Assembly: GCF_003416895.1 (NCBI RefSeq)
Contig: NZ_QVIO01000004.1
Span: 620,001-684,000, forward strand
DNA: 64,000 nucleotides
Direction: 5' to 3'
DNA from: Duganella sp. BJB476
GTDB taxonomy: Bacteria > Pseudomonadota > Gammaproteobacteria > Burkholderiales > Burkholderiaceae_D
The notes below the pieces were generated by a model. That model saw only the letters and a program-made list of their open reading frames with translations. It was not told the origin of the DNA and did no database searches. Shown piece by piece: positions 41,957 through 51,221 of the stretch (the stretch's first letter is position 1; each line of letters opens with the position of its first letter). A program made the translations under genes and the position numbers.

Positions 41957-43009
41957 ATGCTGGCCGCAGAAAAAGTACACACGCTGTCCATCGCCCGTCC
42001 GCAGGCCGACCAGTTCCGGCTGGCCGCACTGCACCGCTACCACATCCTCGATACCCCCGCCTGCGAAGACTTCAGCTTCCTCACCGAGCTGGCCGCCAAA
42101 GTGTGCGAGGTGCCGTATGCCTTCATCTCGCTGGTCGACGCCGAGCGCGTCTGGATCAAGTCCTGCGCCGGCATGCAGCTGGGTGAGCTGCCGCGCGGCG
42201 AGAGCTACTGCTCGCTGGCGGTGCTGGGCGAGACCGCCACTGAAATCCCCGACCTGACGCTGGACTTCCGCACCGCCCACATGGCGCTGACGGTCGATGA
42301 ACCCCACATGCGCATGTACAGCAGCGTGGCGCTGACCTCGTCCGACGGTTTCGCCATCGGCACGCTGTGCGTGATGGACACCAAGCCGGGCGGCCTGAGT
42401 GCCGAACAGCGCGCCACGCTGGTCAAGCTGGCGCGCCAGGTGATGGCGCTGATCGAACTGCGCGCCAACGAGAAGGCGCTGGAATCCACCGTGCGCGAGC
42501 TGGAGCAGCTGGCCACCACCGACGAGCTGACCGGCCTGCACAACCGCCGCTCGCTGCTGCACCGCCTGAAGTTCGAGACGGCGCGCGCCAAGCGTTTCCG
42601 CTCGCCGTTGTCGGCGGTGATGATAGACCTCGACCACTTCAAGCAAATCAACGACGAATACGGCCACGCGGTCGGCGACCAGGTGCTGGCCAGCGTCGGC
42701 CTGCTGCTGCGCGAGAGCGTGCGCGTGATCGACGTGCCGGGCCGCTACGGCGGCGAAGAGCTGTGCGTGATCCTGCCGAACACGCCGGTCGAAGGCGCCT
42801 GCAAGTTCGCCGAAACACTGCGCGCCAAGATTGAAGCGCAGCTGCACTACGCCGGCCCGCGCCTGCTGCCGGTGACGGCCAGCATCGGCGTGGGTTCGTT
42901 CGACCACATGGAAATCAGCGACGCGGAAAGCCTGCTGCGCCAGGCCGACGCTGCGCTGTACCGCGCCAAGCACGCCGGCCGCAACCGCGTGGAATGCGGC
43001 CCCACCTGA
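41957..43009 (+). CDS. GAF-GGDEF diguanylate cyclase
   Basis: 350 residues. An N-terminal GAF sensor domain (about 20-165; YHILDTPACEDFSFLTELAA) is joined through a helix to a C-terminal GGDEF domain (TTDELTGLHNRRSLL, RYGGEELCVIL). An RVID I-site lies five residues before GGEEL, so the enzyme is probably feedback-inhibited. It is cytoplasmic, without membrane segments. GGGAGG at 41948-41953 precedes the ATG, rather closely. The GAF ligand is unknown. Confidence 0.92.
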   Translation: MLAAEKVHTLSIARPQADQFRLAALHRYHILDTPACEDFSFLTELAAKVCEVPYAFISLVDAERVWIKSCAGMQLGELPRGESYCSLAVLGETATEIPDLTLDFRTAHMALTVDEPHMRMYSSVALTSSDGFAIGTLCVMDTKPGGLSAEQRATLVKLARQVMALIELRANEKALESTVRELEQLATTDELTGLHNRRSLLHRLKFETARAKRFRSPLSAVMIDLDHFKQINDEYGHAVGDQVLASVGLLLRESVRVIDVPGRYGGEELCVILPNTPVEGACKFAETLRAKIEAQLHYAGPRLLPVTASIGVGSFDHMEISDAESLLRQADAALYRAKHAGRNRVECGPT

Positions 43010-43027
43010 CACTGAAAGGAAGTCCCC

Positions 43028-43318
43028 ATGCCTACCGCCAGCTGGAACGGCGTCGTCATCGCCGATGCGAAGGACGACGAAGTTGAAATCGTCGAGAACA
43101 ATGTCTACTTCCCGCCGTCCAGCGTCAAGACGGAGTACCTGCAGGCGAGCGCGCACACTTCGCGCTGTCCGTGGAAGGGCCTGGCCAGCTACTACAGCCT
43201 GAACGTCAACGGCAAGGTCAACGAGAACGCCGCCTGGTACTATCCTGAGCCGTCCGAGAAGGCTGCGCAGATCAAGGACCATGTGGCGTTCTGGCGCGGC
43301 GTGGACGTGCAGCGCTAG
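43028..43318 (+). CDS. DUF427-domain protein
   Basis: 96 residues, a compact beta-rich domain of the DUF427 family. The run NNVYFPPSSVK, then SRCPWKGLASYYSL, then AAWYYPEPSEKAAQIKDHVAFW is diagnostic. The conserved cysteine-proline-tryptophan and lysine are present, but the biochemical role of the family is not established. An AAGGAAG ribosome site precedes the ATG. It is 18 bases after the GGDEF gene and 3 bases before the ATPase gene, so co-transcription is likely. Confidence 0.88.
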   Translation: MPTASWNGVVIADAKDDEVEIVENNVYFPPSSVKTEYLQASAHTSRCPWKGLASYYSLNVNGKVNENAAWYYPEPSEKAAQIKDHVAFWRGVDVQR

Positions 43319-43321
43319 GCG

Positions 43322-44056
<735 letters not shown>

Positions 44057-44060
44057 GTAC

Positions 44061-45311
44061 ATGGACAATATCACCCACAGCATTATCGGTTTCGGCGTTG
44101 GAGAACTGGTGCACCGCAGCCTGCCCGACGAGGCGGATGCGCCGTCGCAGCGGGTGCGGCACCGGCTGTTGCTGGTGGCTTGCGCGCTGGCCAGTAATTT
44201 CCCCGATCTCGACCTGGTCCTGAACAAGCTGCTGCCCGATCCGCTGGGCTATCTGCTGCATCATCGCGGCCATACGCATACGGCCTTGCTGGCGCTGCCG
44301 CAGGCCTTGCTGCTGGCGGCGCTGCTGTGGTTCTGCTGGCCGTCGGCGCGCGCGCTGCTGAAGGCCAGCCGGCCGGCGCGGCTCGGCCTGGCCTTAAGCG
44401 TGGGGCTGGGCTTTGCGCTGCACCTGCTGATGGACTTCACCAATTCCTACGGCATTCATCCCTGGTATCCGTTCACCGGACGCTGGTTCTATGGAGACAT
44501 GGTGTTCATCGTCGAGCCGCTGTTCTGGGTGGCGATCGGCGTGCCGATGGCGCTCATCATGCGCTGGCGTTCCTTGCGCATGCTCGGCTTGGCCTGCCTG
44601 TTCGGCGCGCTGGTGGTGTTCGCGGCCAAGGGTTATCTGGCGTGGACGTCGTTTGCCGCGCTGCTGTTGATCGCGGCCGCTTGCGGCGCAGCGCAGTGGC
44701 GCGCCGGTGCGCGCGGCCGCGCGGGCCTGGTGCTGGCGCTGGTAGTCAGCGCCAGCTTCATCGCGCTGCAGGGCGTGGCCTCGCATTACGGACGCGAGCA
44801 AATCAGCGCTGCGTTGCTGAAGGCCGATCCGGGCGTGCGCGTGATGGATGTGGCGATGACGGCGTTCCCGTCGCAGCCGCTGTGCTGGTCGTACGCCAGC
44901 GTGGAGGCCAATGAGAAGCAGGGCTACTACCGTCTGCGGCGTGGCGTGGCCAGCCTGGCGCCTGAGTGGCTGGCGCCGTTGGCCTGTCCTGCGGGCCTGG
45001 TCGGAGCGCCGGAGCAGGTGCTGGCTTTGTCGCCCGGTGTGCAGCAATTCGGCACGGTGCTGGCCAGCCTGACGGCGCTGCGCATGCTGAAGGATGAGAA
45101 CTGCCAGGTGGACGCCTGGCTGCGCTTTGCCCGCATGCCGGCGCTGATGCTGTCAACCGGCGAGCTGGCCGATTATCGTTTCGCGACCACGCCGCGTGGG
45201 AACTTCACGACGCTGCATGCGGGGCAGGCCGGGCCATGTCCGGCGGGCGTCCCCGGCTGGGGCTACCCGCGCGAGGATATGCTGTCGCTGCACCCGCCGG
45301 GCAAGCTTTAA
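44061..45311 (+). CDS. YdjM-family inner-membrane metal-dependent hydrolase
   Basis: 416 residues of the LexA-regulated, membrane-bound hydrolase family (YdjM/YfhO-like). The N-terminus MDNITHSIIGFGVGELVHRS and the later HHRGHTHTALL and LHLLMDFTNSYG histidine and aspartate motifs are characteristic. About eight hydrophobic helices lie between residues 70 and 245, followed by a soluble C-terminal domain. The predicted metal site faces the membrane and the substrate is unknown. Its TAA stop shares the TTAA palindrome at 45308-45311 with the convergent SDR gene. Confidence 0.88.
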   Translation: MDNITHSIIGFGVGELVHRSLPDEADAPSQRVRHRLLLVACALASNFPDLDLVLNKLLPDPLGYLLHHRGHTHTALLALPQALLLAALLWFCWPSARALLKASRPARLGLALSVGLGFALHLLMDFTNSYGIHPWYPFTGRWFYGDMVFIVEPLFWVAIGVPMALIMRWRSLRMLGLACLFGALVVFAAKGYLAWTSFAALLLIAAACGAAQWRAGARGRAGLVLALVVSASFIALQGVASHYGREQISAALLKADPGVRVMDVAMTAFPSQPLCWSYASVEANEKQGYYRLRRGVASLAPEWLAPLACPAGLVGAPEQVLALSPGVQQFGTVLASLTALRMLKDENCQVDAWLRFARMPALMLSTGELADYRFATTPRGNFTTLHAGQAGPCPAGVPGWGYPREDMLSLHPPGKL

Positions 45312-46168
45312 GCCGCTTTTTGCAGCGCGTTGAAGTCGGTCGATACCGCCAGCTCCAGCCACTGCGCCATCTCGGTTTCGACGAACTGGTTCTTGGCGCG
45401 CACGCGTTCCACCGTGTCCGAGCCCAGTTGCAAACGCACCGGCGGCTTGGCGCTGTCGGCCAGTTGCAGCAGGGCGCCGGCCAGCTTGGCCGGATCGCCA
45501 GGCTGCTGGTGATTGACGCCGGCGGCGAACTCGCGCATCGCGCCCACGGTGGCGGCGTAGTCTTCGATGCGGCTGTGGGTGGACACCAGCGACGAGGCAT
45601 CGAGGAAATCGGTGCGGAAGAAGCCCGGTTCCACCACCGTCACATGGATGCCCAGCGGCGCCATTTCCATCGCCAGCGCCTCGCTCAAGCCTTCGACCGC
45701 GAACTTGGTCGAGCTGTACAGGCCCCAGCCGGCAAAGGCCGAATAACCACCCACCGACGAGATGTTGATGACATGGCCGCCGCCTTGCTTGCGCATCGCC
45801 GGCAGCACGGCGCGGGTGACGTTGAGCAGGCCGAAGACGTTGGTGTCGTACAGCGCGCGCACTTCCTCGGCGCTGGCTTCCTCCACCGCGCCCAGCAGGC
45901 CGTAGCCGGCGTTGTTGACCAGCACGTCGATGCGGCCGAAACGCGCAATCGCTTGCTGGGCGGCGGTGATGGCTTGCGCTTCCAGTTTGACGTCCAGGCG
46001 CAAGGCCAGTAGATTCGGATGGTCGCCCAGAACGGCGGTGACGGATTGCGGATCGCGGGCGGTGGCGACCACGAAGTCGCCGCGTGCCAGCGCTTTTTGC
46101 GCCGTCAGCATGCCGAAGCCACGGGATGCGCCGGTGATGAACCATACTTTTTGTGCAGTGCCAGTCAT
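45308..46168 (-). CDS. Short-chain dehydrogenase/reductase
   Basis: 286-residue classical SDR. The cofactor motif is TGASRGFG at 12-19, NNAG at 85-88, and the catalytic Ser-Tyr-Lys set includes the serine in ISSVGG near 137, Y151 and K155 (YSSTK). The ATARD after beta-strand 2 favours NADP. The ATG at 46168 has AAGGA seven bases before it; the longer frame adds 17 unrelated residues. It is divergent from a LysR-type gene 108 bases away, which probably regulates it. The substrate is unknown. Confidence 0.9.
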   Translation of the reverse strand: MTGTAQKVWFITGASRGFGMLTAQKALARGDFVVATARDPQSVTAVLGDHPNLLALRLDVKLEAQAITAAQQAIARFGRIDVLVNNAGYGLLGAVEEASAEEVRALYDTNVFGLLNVTRAVLPAMRKQGGGHVINISSVGGYSAFAGWGLYSSTKFAVEGLSEALAMEMAPLGIHVTVVEPGFFRTDFLDASSLVSTHSRIEDYAATVGAMREFAAGVNHQQPGDPAKLAGALLQLADSAKPPVRLQLGSDTVERVRAKNQFVETEMAQWLELAVSTDFNALQKAA

Positions 46169-46276
46169 GATCGTTTCCTTGGTGTGAGGTGAGTTGGTAG
46201 ATGCCAGTGTAGGCATCACCGACCTGTTACACTAGCCATAGGGAAGCTGTTTGATTATCACCTTTTGGTTGTAAAT

Positions 46277-47197
46277 ATGGATAAAGCCAGGGTTGTCAGT
46301 CTGTTCATCGGCGTGGTGCGCGCCAAAAGCTTCAGCCAGGCGGCGGTGGATGCCGGCCTGACCCCGCAGGCCGTCAGCAAGGCGGTGCGGCAGCTGGAGG
46401 ATCATCTGGGCGTGCGCCTGTTCCACCGCACCACCCGCAGCCTGAGCCTGACGGAGGAGGGCGCGCGCCTGTTCGAGCTGGCCAACCCCGGCCTGCGCCT
46501 GCTGGACGAGGCGCTGGACCATATCCAGAACAGCCGTCTCGAAGTGGACGGCCTGATCCGCGTGGTCGCGCCCATGTCGATCGGCAATACGATCCTCGTG
46601 CCGCTGCTGCCGGAGTTCCAGCGGCGCTATCCGGGCGCGCATTTCGATGTGCAACTGGACGACCACTTCACCGACCTGGTGGAGAGCAAGATCGATGTCG
46701 GCTTCCGCGCCGGCAATCCGCCCGAGCGCAACCTGATTTCCCGCAAGCTGGGCGAGATCCTGCTGGTGCCCTGCGCCACGCCCGGCTATCTGGCCCTGCA
46801 CGGCACGCCGCAGACGGCGGCGGATTTGCAGCAGCATCGCTGCACCGGCTTCCTCCACCCTTCCACCGGCCGCGTGATGGCGTGGGAATTGCAGGTGGAC
46901 GGCGCCACGGTCTACCAGGAGATGCCGACGGTGGCCAGGTTCAATACGGTGGAAGGGGAGTTGACGGCGGTGCTAAACGGCCTGGGTATCGGCCAGTTGC
47001 CGGTCTTCATGATCGAGGCCGAGCTGGCCAGCGGCGCGCTGGTGCCGCTGCTGCGGCAGACGGCCACGTCCAACAGCGGCGTGTTCATGTACTACCAGCA
47101 ACGTACCTTGATGCCGCTGCGGGTGCGGCACTTCATCGATTTCGTCGCGGAGCGGGCGCCGCAGCGGCTGGCGGCGCAGCAGGCCGCGCTTGCTTAG
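46277..47197 (+). CDS. LysR-family transcriptional regulator
   Basis: 306 residues. The winged helix-turn-helix is at 4-60 (AKSFSQAAVDAGLTPQAVSK, then LFHRTTRSLSLTEEG) and a LysR substrate-binding domain follows (GLIRVVAPMSIGNTILVPLL onward), of the CrgA/DsdC-like clade common next to SDR genes. The ATG at 46277 is chosen; a TTG at 46265 would add four residues. It is divergent from the SDR gene, the likely target. Confidence 0.92.
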   Translation: MDKARVVSLFIGVVRAKSFSQAAVDAGLTPQAVSKAVRQLEDHLGVRLFHRTTRSLSLTEEGARLFELANPGLRLLDEALDHIQNSRLEVDGLIRVVAPMSIGNTILVPLLPEFQRRYPGAHFDVQLDDHFTDLVESKIDVGFRAGNPPERNLISRKLGEILLVPCATPGYLALHGTPQTAADLQQHRCTGFLHPSTGRVMAWELQVDGATVYQEMPTVARFNTVEGELTAVLNGLGIGQLPVFMIEAELASGALVPLLRQTATSNSGVFMYYQQRTLMPLRVRHFIDFVAERAPQRLAAQQAALA

Positions 47198-47227
47198 CGG
47201 TATCGTGTCGCGTGTTTGCCACAAAAA

Positions 47228-47258
47228 GGCCTAAAATCAAGTCGTATAGGCCACTTTT
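47228..47258 (+). terminator. Possible terminator after the LysR-type gene
   Basis: GGCCTA (47228-47233) pairs with TAGGCC (47247-47252), flanked by AAAA before and ACTTTT after. The loop is 13 bases and the stem only 6, so it is weak. Confidence 0.35.
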
Positions 47259-47330
47259 GGACTAGATGGCTGGCATGACAATTGCGTTGCCCTCCAGAAA
47301 GGAAGAAGATCGTTAAACATGGAGGCTGTT

Positions 47331-47516
47331 ATGAATACCGCAACTGAACAAAAAACAACGAACAATGTAGTCCACGAATCGGCGTCGGACGAGCACCGTC
47401 TGCGCAGCGAACGCATCGCCGCGCGCGGCGTGCGCTTGGGTAAGGGCAAGATCAAGTACCTGCTGGCGCTGGCCGGCCTGGCCGTATTGGCCTCGGTCGC
47501 GTTCGCGCAGGCTTAA
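47331..47516 (+). CDS. Small membrane protein with signal-peptide-like C-terminus
   Basis: 61 residues. The first 35 are polar and charged (ESASDEHRLRSERIAARG). The last 24 form a basic patch and a hydrophobic helix ending in AFAQA, exactly like a signal peptide and cleavage site, but then the protein stops. GGAGG at 47321-47325, five bases before the ATG, selects the start over an ATG at 47319. It could be a tail-anchored microprotein or a remnant. Its TAA overlaps the tsaD stop in a TTAA palindrome (47513-47516). I do not recognise a family. Confidence 0.65.
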   Translation: MNTATEQKTTNNVVHESASDEHRLRSERIAARGVRLGKGKIKYLLALAGLAVLASVAFAQA

Positions 47517-48553
47517 ACGACTTTGATGTCGTCCAGCGGCCAGCGTGGCCGCACGTTGAACGAGTAGTCTTTCTTTGCCGCGTCCGGGTTGATCATCAAG
47601 CGCATGGCCCCGGCGAAGGCGATCATCGCGCCGTTGTCCGTGCAAAATTCCAGTTCGGGGTAGTAGACCTTGAATTTCTTCTTGGCCGCCGCCTCGTTCA
47701 GCGACGCGCGCAGCTGCGAATTGGCGCCCACGCCGCCCGCGATCACCAGCCGCTTCAGGCCGGTGTGCTTGAGCGCGGAGATGCACTTGGCCGTCAGCAC
47801 GTCGACGATCGCGTCGACGAAGCCGCGCGCGATGTTGGCCTTGTCCTGCTCGCAGATATTGGCGATGACTTTTTCTTCGTGGTTCTTCACCACCGTCAGC
47901 ACCGCCGTCTTCAGGCCGGAGAAGCTGAAATTGAAATCCTTGGTATGCAGCATCGGGCGCGGCAGCTTGTAGGCCGTCGGGTCGCCGAACTCGGCCAGGC
48001 GCGAAATCGCCGGACCGCCCGGGTAGCCCAGGCCCAGCAGCTTGGCCGATTTGTCGAAGGCTTCGCCGGCCGCGTCGTCCAGCGTTTCGCCCAGCAGCGT
48101 GTACTGGCCGACGCCGTCCACCCGCATCAGCTGCGTGTGGCCGCCCGAAACCAGCAGCGCGATGAAAGGGAACTCCGGCGGCTGCGACGCCAGCAGCGGC
48201 GACAGCAGATGGCCTTCCAGGTGGTGCACGCCCAGCACCGGCTTGTCCAGCGCCAGGCCCAGGCTGCAGGCGACCGAGGAGCCGACCAGCAGCGCGCCGG
48301 CCAGGCCGGGGCCTTGGGTGTAGGCGATGGCGTCGATGTCGGCCAGCGTCTTGCTGGCCCCTTCCAGCGTCTGCGTCAGCAGAGGAATGGCGCGGCGGAT
48401 GTGGTCGCGCGAGGCCAGTTCCGGCACCACGCCGCCGTATTCTTCATGCATCGCCACTTGCGAATACAGGGCGTGGGACAACAGGCCGTGTTGCGTGTCG
48501 TACAGCGCAAGGCCGGTTTCGTCACAGGAGGATTCGACGCCGAGAACGATCAT
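47513..48553 (-). CDS. tsaD: tRNA N6-adenosine threonylcarbamoyltransferase TsaD
   Basis: 346 residues, standard length. The ATPase-fold signatures GVESSCDETGLAL at the start, the metal-binding HHLEGH (H111 and H115), SGGHTQLMRV and the C-terminal CTDNGAMIAFAG are all present. It transfers the threonylcarbamoyl group to A37 of tRNAs reading ANN codons, with TsaB and TsaE (tsaE is at 20814-21299). The ATG at 48553 begins the conserved MIVLGVESS; the longer frame is not supported. Confidence 0.97.
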   Translation of the reverse strand: MIVLGVESSCDETGLALYDTQHGLLSHALYSQVAMHEEYGGVVPELASRDHIRRAIPLLTQTLEGASKTLADIDAIAYTQGPGLAGALLVGSSVACSLGLALDKPVLGVHHLEGHLLSPLLASQPPEFPFIALLVSGGHTQLMRVDGVGQYTLLGETLDDAAGEAFDKSAKLLGLGYPGGPAISRLAEFGDPTAYKLPRPMLHTKDFNFSFSGLKTAVLTVVKNHEEKVIANICEQDKANIARGFVDAIVDVLTAKCISALKHTGLKRLVIAGGVGANSQLRASLNEAAAKKKFKVYYPELEFCTDNGAMIAFAGAMRLMINPDAAKKDYSFNVRPRWPLDDIKVV

Positions 48554-48631
48554 GAAGGGTGCACAAATGAAAAGGGGAATCCGCCATTGTAATGGAAAGT
48601 GCGTGCAAGCATGCACCATGTCAGGTCCGCG

Positions 48632-48656
48632 CCGCACTGGCAAAGTGCGGAATTTT
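48632..48656 (+). terminator. Hairpin in the tsaD upstream gap
   Basis: CCGCACT (48632-48638) pairs with AGTGCGG (48644-48650) and AATTTT follows. A second small hairpin, GTGCA/TGCAC, lies at 48603-48616. No plus-strand gene ends here, so the role is unclear; either may be a leader element of tsaD read on the minus strand. The 186-base gap holds nothing else recognisable. Confidence 0.3.
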
Positions 48657-48739
48657 GCCGTTCGGTCAGGATTCCGGGCGTTTTTCGTGGCACCGGTTTT
48701 GCTTAGACAACTGGGGGAAGTTGACTAGGGAGGCGCGCG

Positions 48740-49039
48740 ATGACCGGACAATGGAAGCTGATTTGCAAACTCAAGGATGTGCCCATGAGCGGCGCGCGCC
48801 TGGTGCCGCGCGGTCTGGCCTGGCAGGAATTGCCGGGCGTGGCGCTGTTCCGTACCGGCGAGGAGCAGGTGCATGCGGTGCTGGCGTGCAGCGATGTCGA
48901 GCCGCGCCGTTACTCGGTCAAGGTGGAGGACTGCAAGGTCTATCTGGATCTCGATGAACTGAGCGCCCCGGCCAGCCAGGCCGAAGCGGCGCTGGCGGGG
49001 TCTTTCGGCGTGGCCACCAGGGTGATGGCCTTCGGCTGA
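48740..49039 (+). CDS. NirD-like small protein, orphan
   Basis: 99 residues. The opening WKLICKLKDVP and the GVALFRTGEEQVHAVLACSD segment resemble the nitrite reductase small subunit NirD (Rieske-like fold), and the ending YSVKVEDCKVYLDLDEL matches its last strands. It lacks the Cys-x-His Rieske pairs, as NirD also does. No nitrite reductase large subunit is nearby, and the middle of the usual fold is short, so it may be a diverged stand-alone protein. GGAGG at 48729-48733 supports the ATG. Function unknown. Confidence 0.65.
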   Translation: MTGQWKLICKLKDVPMSGARLVPRGLAWQELPGVALFRTGEEQVHAVLACSDVEPRRYSVKVEDCKVYLDLDELSAPASQAEAALAGSFGVATRVMAFG

Positions 49040-49049
49040 CTTCGTTGAC

Positions 49050-50108
49050 TTACGGACGGTTCTTCAGTTGCTTGTGCGCGTCGAGCAGCATCTTCTCGGT
49101 GGTTTCCCAGTCGATGCAGCCGTCGGTGACGGAGCAGCCGTACTTCAGTTGGCTCAGGTCCGCCGGGATCTTCTGGTTGCCGCCGACGATGTTCGATTCG
49201 ATCATCACGCCCACCAGCGACTGGTTGCCCTGTGCGATCTGGTGGATGACATCGGCCATCACCAGCGGTTGCAGTTCCGGCTTCTTGTAGCTGTTGGCGT
49301 GCGAGCAGTCGACCACCAGGTTGGCCGGCAGCTTGGCCTTGGCCAGCGCCTGCTCGGCAATCGCGATCGACACCGAATCGTAGTTCGGACGACCGTCGCC
49401 GCCGCGCAGCACCACATGGCCGTAGGCGTTGCCGCGCGTGCGCACGATCGCCACGTTGCCCTGCGCGTTGATGCCCAGGAAGGAGTGCGGATGCGCCGAC
49501 GACAGGATGGCGTTGATGGCGATGCTGATGTCGCCGTCGGTGCCGTTCTTGAAGCCGACCGGGGTCGACAGGCCGGACGACATCTCGCGGTGGGTCTGCG
49601 ATTCAGTGGTGCGGGCGCCGATGGCGGTCCAGGCGATCAGGTCGCCCAGGTATTGCGGCGAGATCGGATCGAGCGCCTCGGTGGCGGTCGGCAGGCCCAG
49701 CTCGCATACGTCCAGCAGGAACTGGCGCGCCTTTTCCATGCCGACGTTGACGCGGAAGGAATCGTCCATGTCCGGATCGTTGATATAGCCCTTCCAGCCG
49801 GTGGTGGTGCGCGGCTTTTCGAAATACACGCGCATCACCAGCAGCATGGTGTCGGCCACTTCGGCTTGCAGGGCTTTCAGGCGGCGGGCGTAATCCAGGC
49901 CGGCCACGGGATCGTGGATCGAGCATGGACCGACGACCACGAACAGGCGCTTGTCCTGGCGGTCGATGATGTTGCGCAGGGCTTCGCGGCCCTTCATCAC
50001 GGTGTCCGAGGCGCTGTCGGTCAGCGGCAGCTTGCTGTGCAAGGCTTCCGGCGACGGCATCGGCGCGAACGAGGTGACGTTGATGTTTTCGATATCTGGG
50101 GAGATCAT
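49050..50108 (-). CDS. aroG: 3-deoxy-7-phosphoheptulonate synthase (DAHP synthase, AroG type)
   Basis: 352 residues of the type I AroF/G/H class. Landmarks are VVVGPCSIHDP with the metal-binding cysteine, EKPRTTTGWKGYINDP, GARTTESQTHREM, VVDCSHANSYK and ESNIVGGNQ. It joins phosphoenolpyruvate and erythrose 4-phosphate to open the shikimate pathway. The N-terminal extension that forms the amino-acid feedback site in E. coli enzymes is present (about residues 1-45), so feedback inhibition by an aromatic amino acid is likely; which one cannot be read off. Confidence 0.96.
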   Translation of the reverse strand: MISPDIENINVTSFAPMPSPEALHSKLPLTDSASDTVMKGREALRNIIDRQDKRLFVVVGPCSIHDPVAGLDYARRLKALQAEVADTMLLVMRVYFEKPRTTTGWKGYINDPDMDDSFRVNVGMEKARQFLLDVCELGLPTATEALDPISPQYLGDLIAWTAIGARTTESQTHREMSSGLSTPVGFKNGTDGDISIAINAILSSAHPHSFLGINAQGNVAIVRTRGNAYGHVVLRGGDGRPNYDSVSIAIAEQALAKAKLPANLVVDCSHANSYKKPELQPLVMADVIHQIAQGNQSLVGVMIESNIVGGNQKIPADLSQLKYGCSVTDGCIDWETTEKMLLDAHKQLKNRP

Positions 50109-50182
50109 GATTCTCTACGTATATTTATTGCGGGGGAGGGATAGTGTAGCCGAAATGCGGCGGACTGGTTTAAGCTGACGTC

Positions 50183-51172
50183 ATGACGACACACTCCACC
50201 GAACCATTCCTGGCCGCACGTTTCATCAAAGAAATAGGCCGCGGCAAAAACGGCGCCCGCAGCATGACCCGCGACGACGCCCACGATCTGTACGAAGCCA
50301 TGCTGGACGGCCGCGTTTCCGAGCTGGAGCTGGGCGGCATTTTGCTGGCTATGCGCATCAAGGGCGAGTCGGTGGAAGAGATCGCCGGCTTCCTCGATGC
50401 TGCAGAGGCCGCTTTTGAACCGCTCAGCGCGCCGCCGGGCCAGTTCGCCCCGGTCTGCATTCCGACCTACAACGGTGCCCGCAAGATGGCCAACCTGACG
50501 CCGCTGCTGGCGCTGCTGCTGGCGCGCGAAGGCGTGCCGGTGCTGGTGCACGGCGTGGCGCATGACGCCGGCCGGGTCGCCACGGCCGAGGTGTTCGAGG
50601 CGCTGGGCTTGCCTGCCGCGCGTCATCGGTCCGAGGCGGAGGAGGCCATGTCGCAAGGGCATCCGGCCTTCATCACCATCGACGTGCTGGCGCCCAAGCT
50701 GGCCTACCTCCTGTCGTTGCGGCGCCGGCTGGGCGTGCGCAATTCGACGCACACGCTGGTCAAGATCATGCAGCCGTTCGCCGGGCCGGCGCTGCGGCTG
50801 GTGTCGTACACCCATCCGGAATACCTGGAGATGCTGGGCGAATACTTCACTACGGCGGCCTTGCCGGAGCGCGGTGACGCCTTCCTGATGCGCGGCACCG
50901 AGGGCGAAACCGTGGCCAACGCCAACAAGGCGCAGCAGATCGACTGGTTCCACGGCGGCCTGCGCACCACGCTGGTGCCCAAGCAGACCCTGGTGGGCGA
51001 GTTGCCGCTGCTGCCGGAAGACAAGGACGCGGCCACCACGGCGGCCTGGATCCAGTCCGTGCTGGACGGCGATGTGCCGGTGCCGCCGTCGATCGCCGAG
51101 CAGGTGGCGCAGTGCATGCTGGTGTCGCGCACCTTGCAGTCGCGCCAGCGGGTGAGCGAGCCGATCGAGTAA
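50183..51172 (+). CDS. ybiB: DNA-binding protein YbiB (TrpD2-like)
   Basis: 329 residues related to anthranilate phosphoribosyltransferase (nucleoside phosphorylase fold). ARFIKEIGRGKNGARSMTRDDA at the start and PTYNGARKMANLTPLLALLL, VLVHG and TLVKIMQPF in the core are typical of YbiB. The phosphoribosyl-binding glycine loop of TrpD is altered, and E. coli YbiB (TrpD2) is known to bind nucleic acid and be linked to the SOS response. It is divergent from aroG, but a role in tryptophan synthesis is not expected. Confidence 0.87.
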   Translation: MTTHSTEPFLAARFIKEIGRGKNGARSMTRDDAHDLYEAMLDGRVSELELGGILLAMRIKGESVEEIAGFLDAAEAAFEPLSAPPGQFAPVCIPTYNGARKMANLTPLLALLLAREGVPVLVHGVAHDAGRVATAEVFEALGLPAARHRSEAEEAMSQGHPAFITIDVLAPKLAYLLSLRRRLGVRNSTHTLVKIMQPFAGPALRLVSYTHPEYLEMLGEYFTTAALPERGDAFLMRGTEGETVANANKAQQIDWFHGGLRTTLVPKQTLVGELPLLPEDKDAATTAAWIQSVLDGDVPVPPSIAEQVAQCMLVSRTLQSRQRVSEPIE

Positions 51173-51221
51173 GCGGGCGGTCCGGTCAAGTACAATACGC
51201 CTTTGGACGATTGGATTTGAT

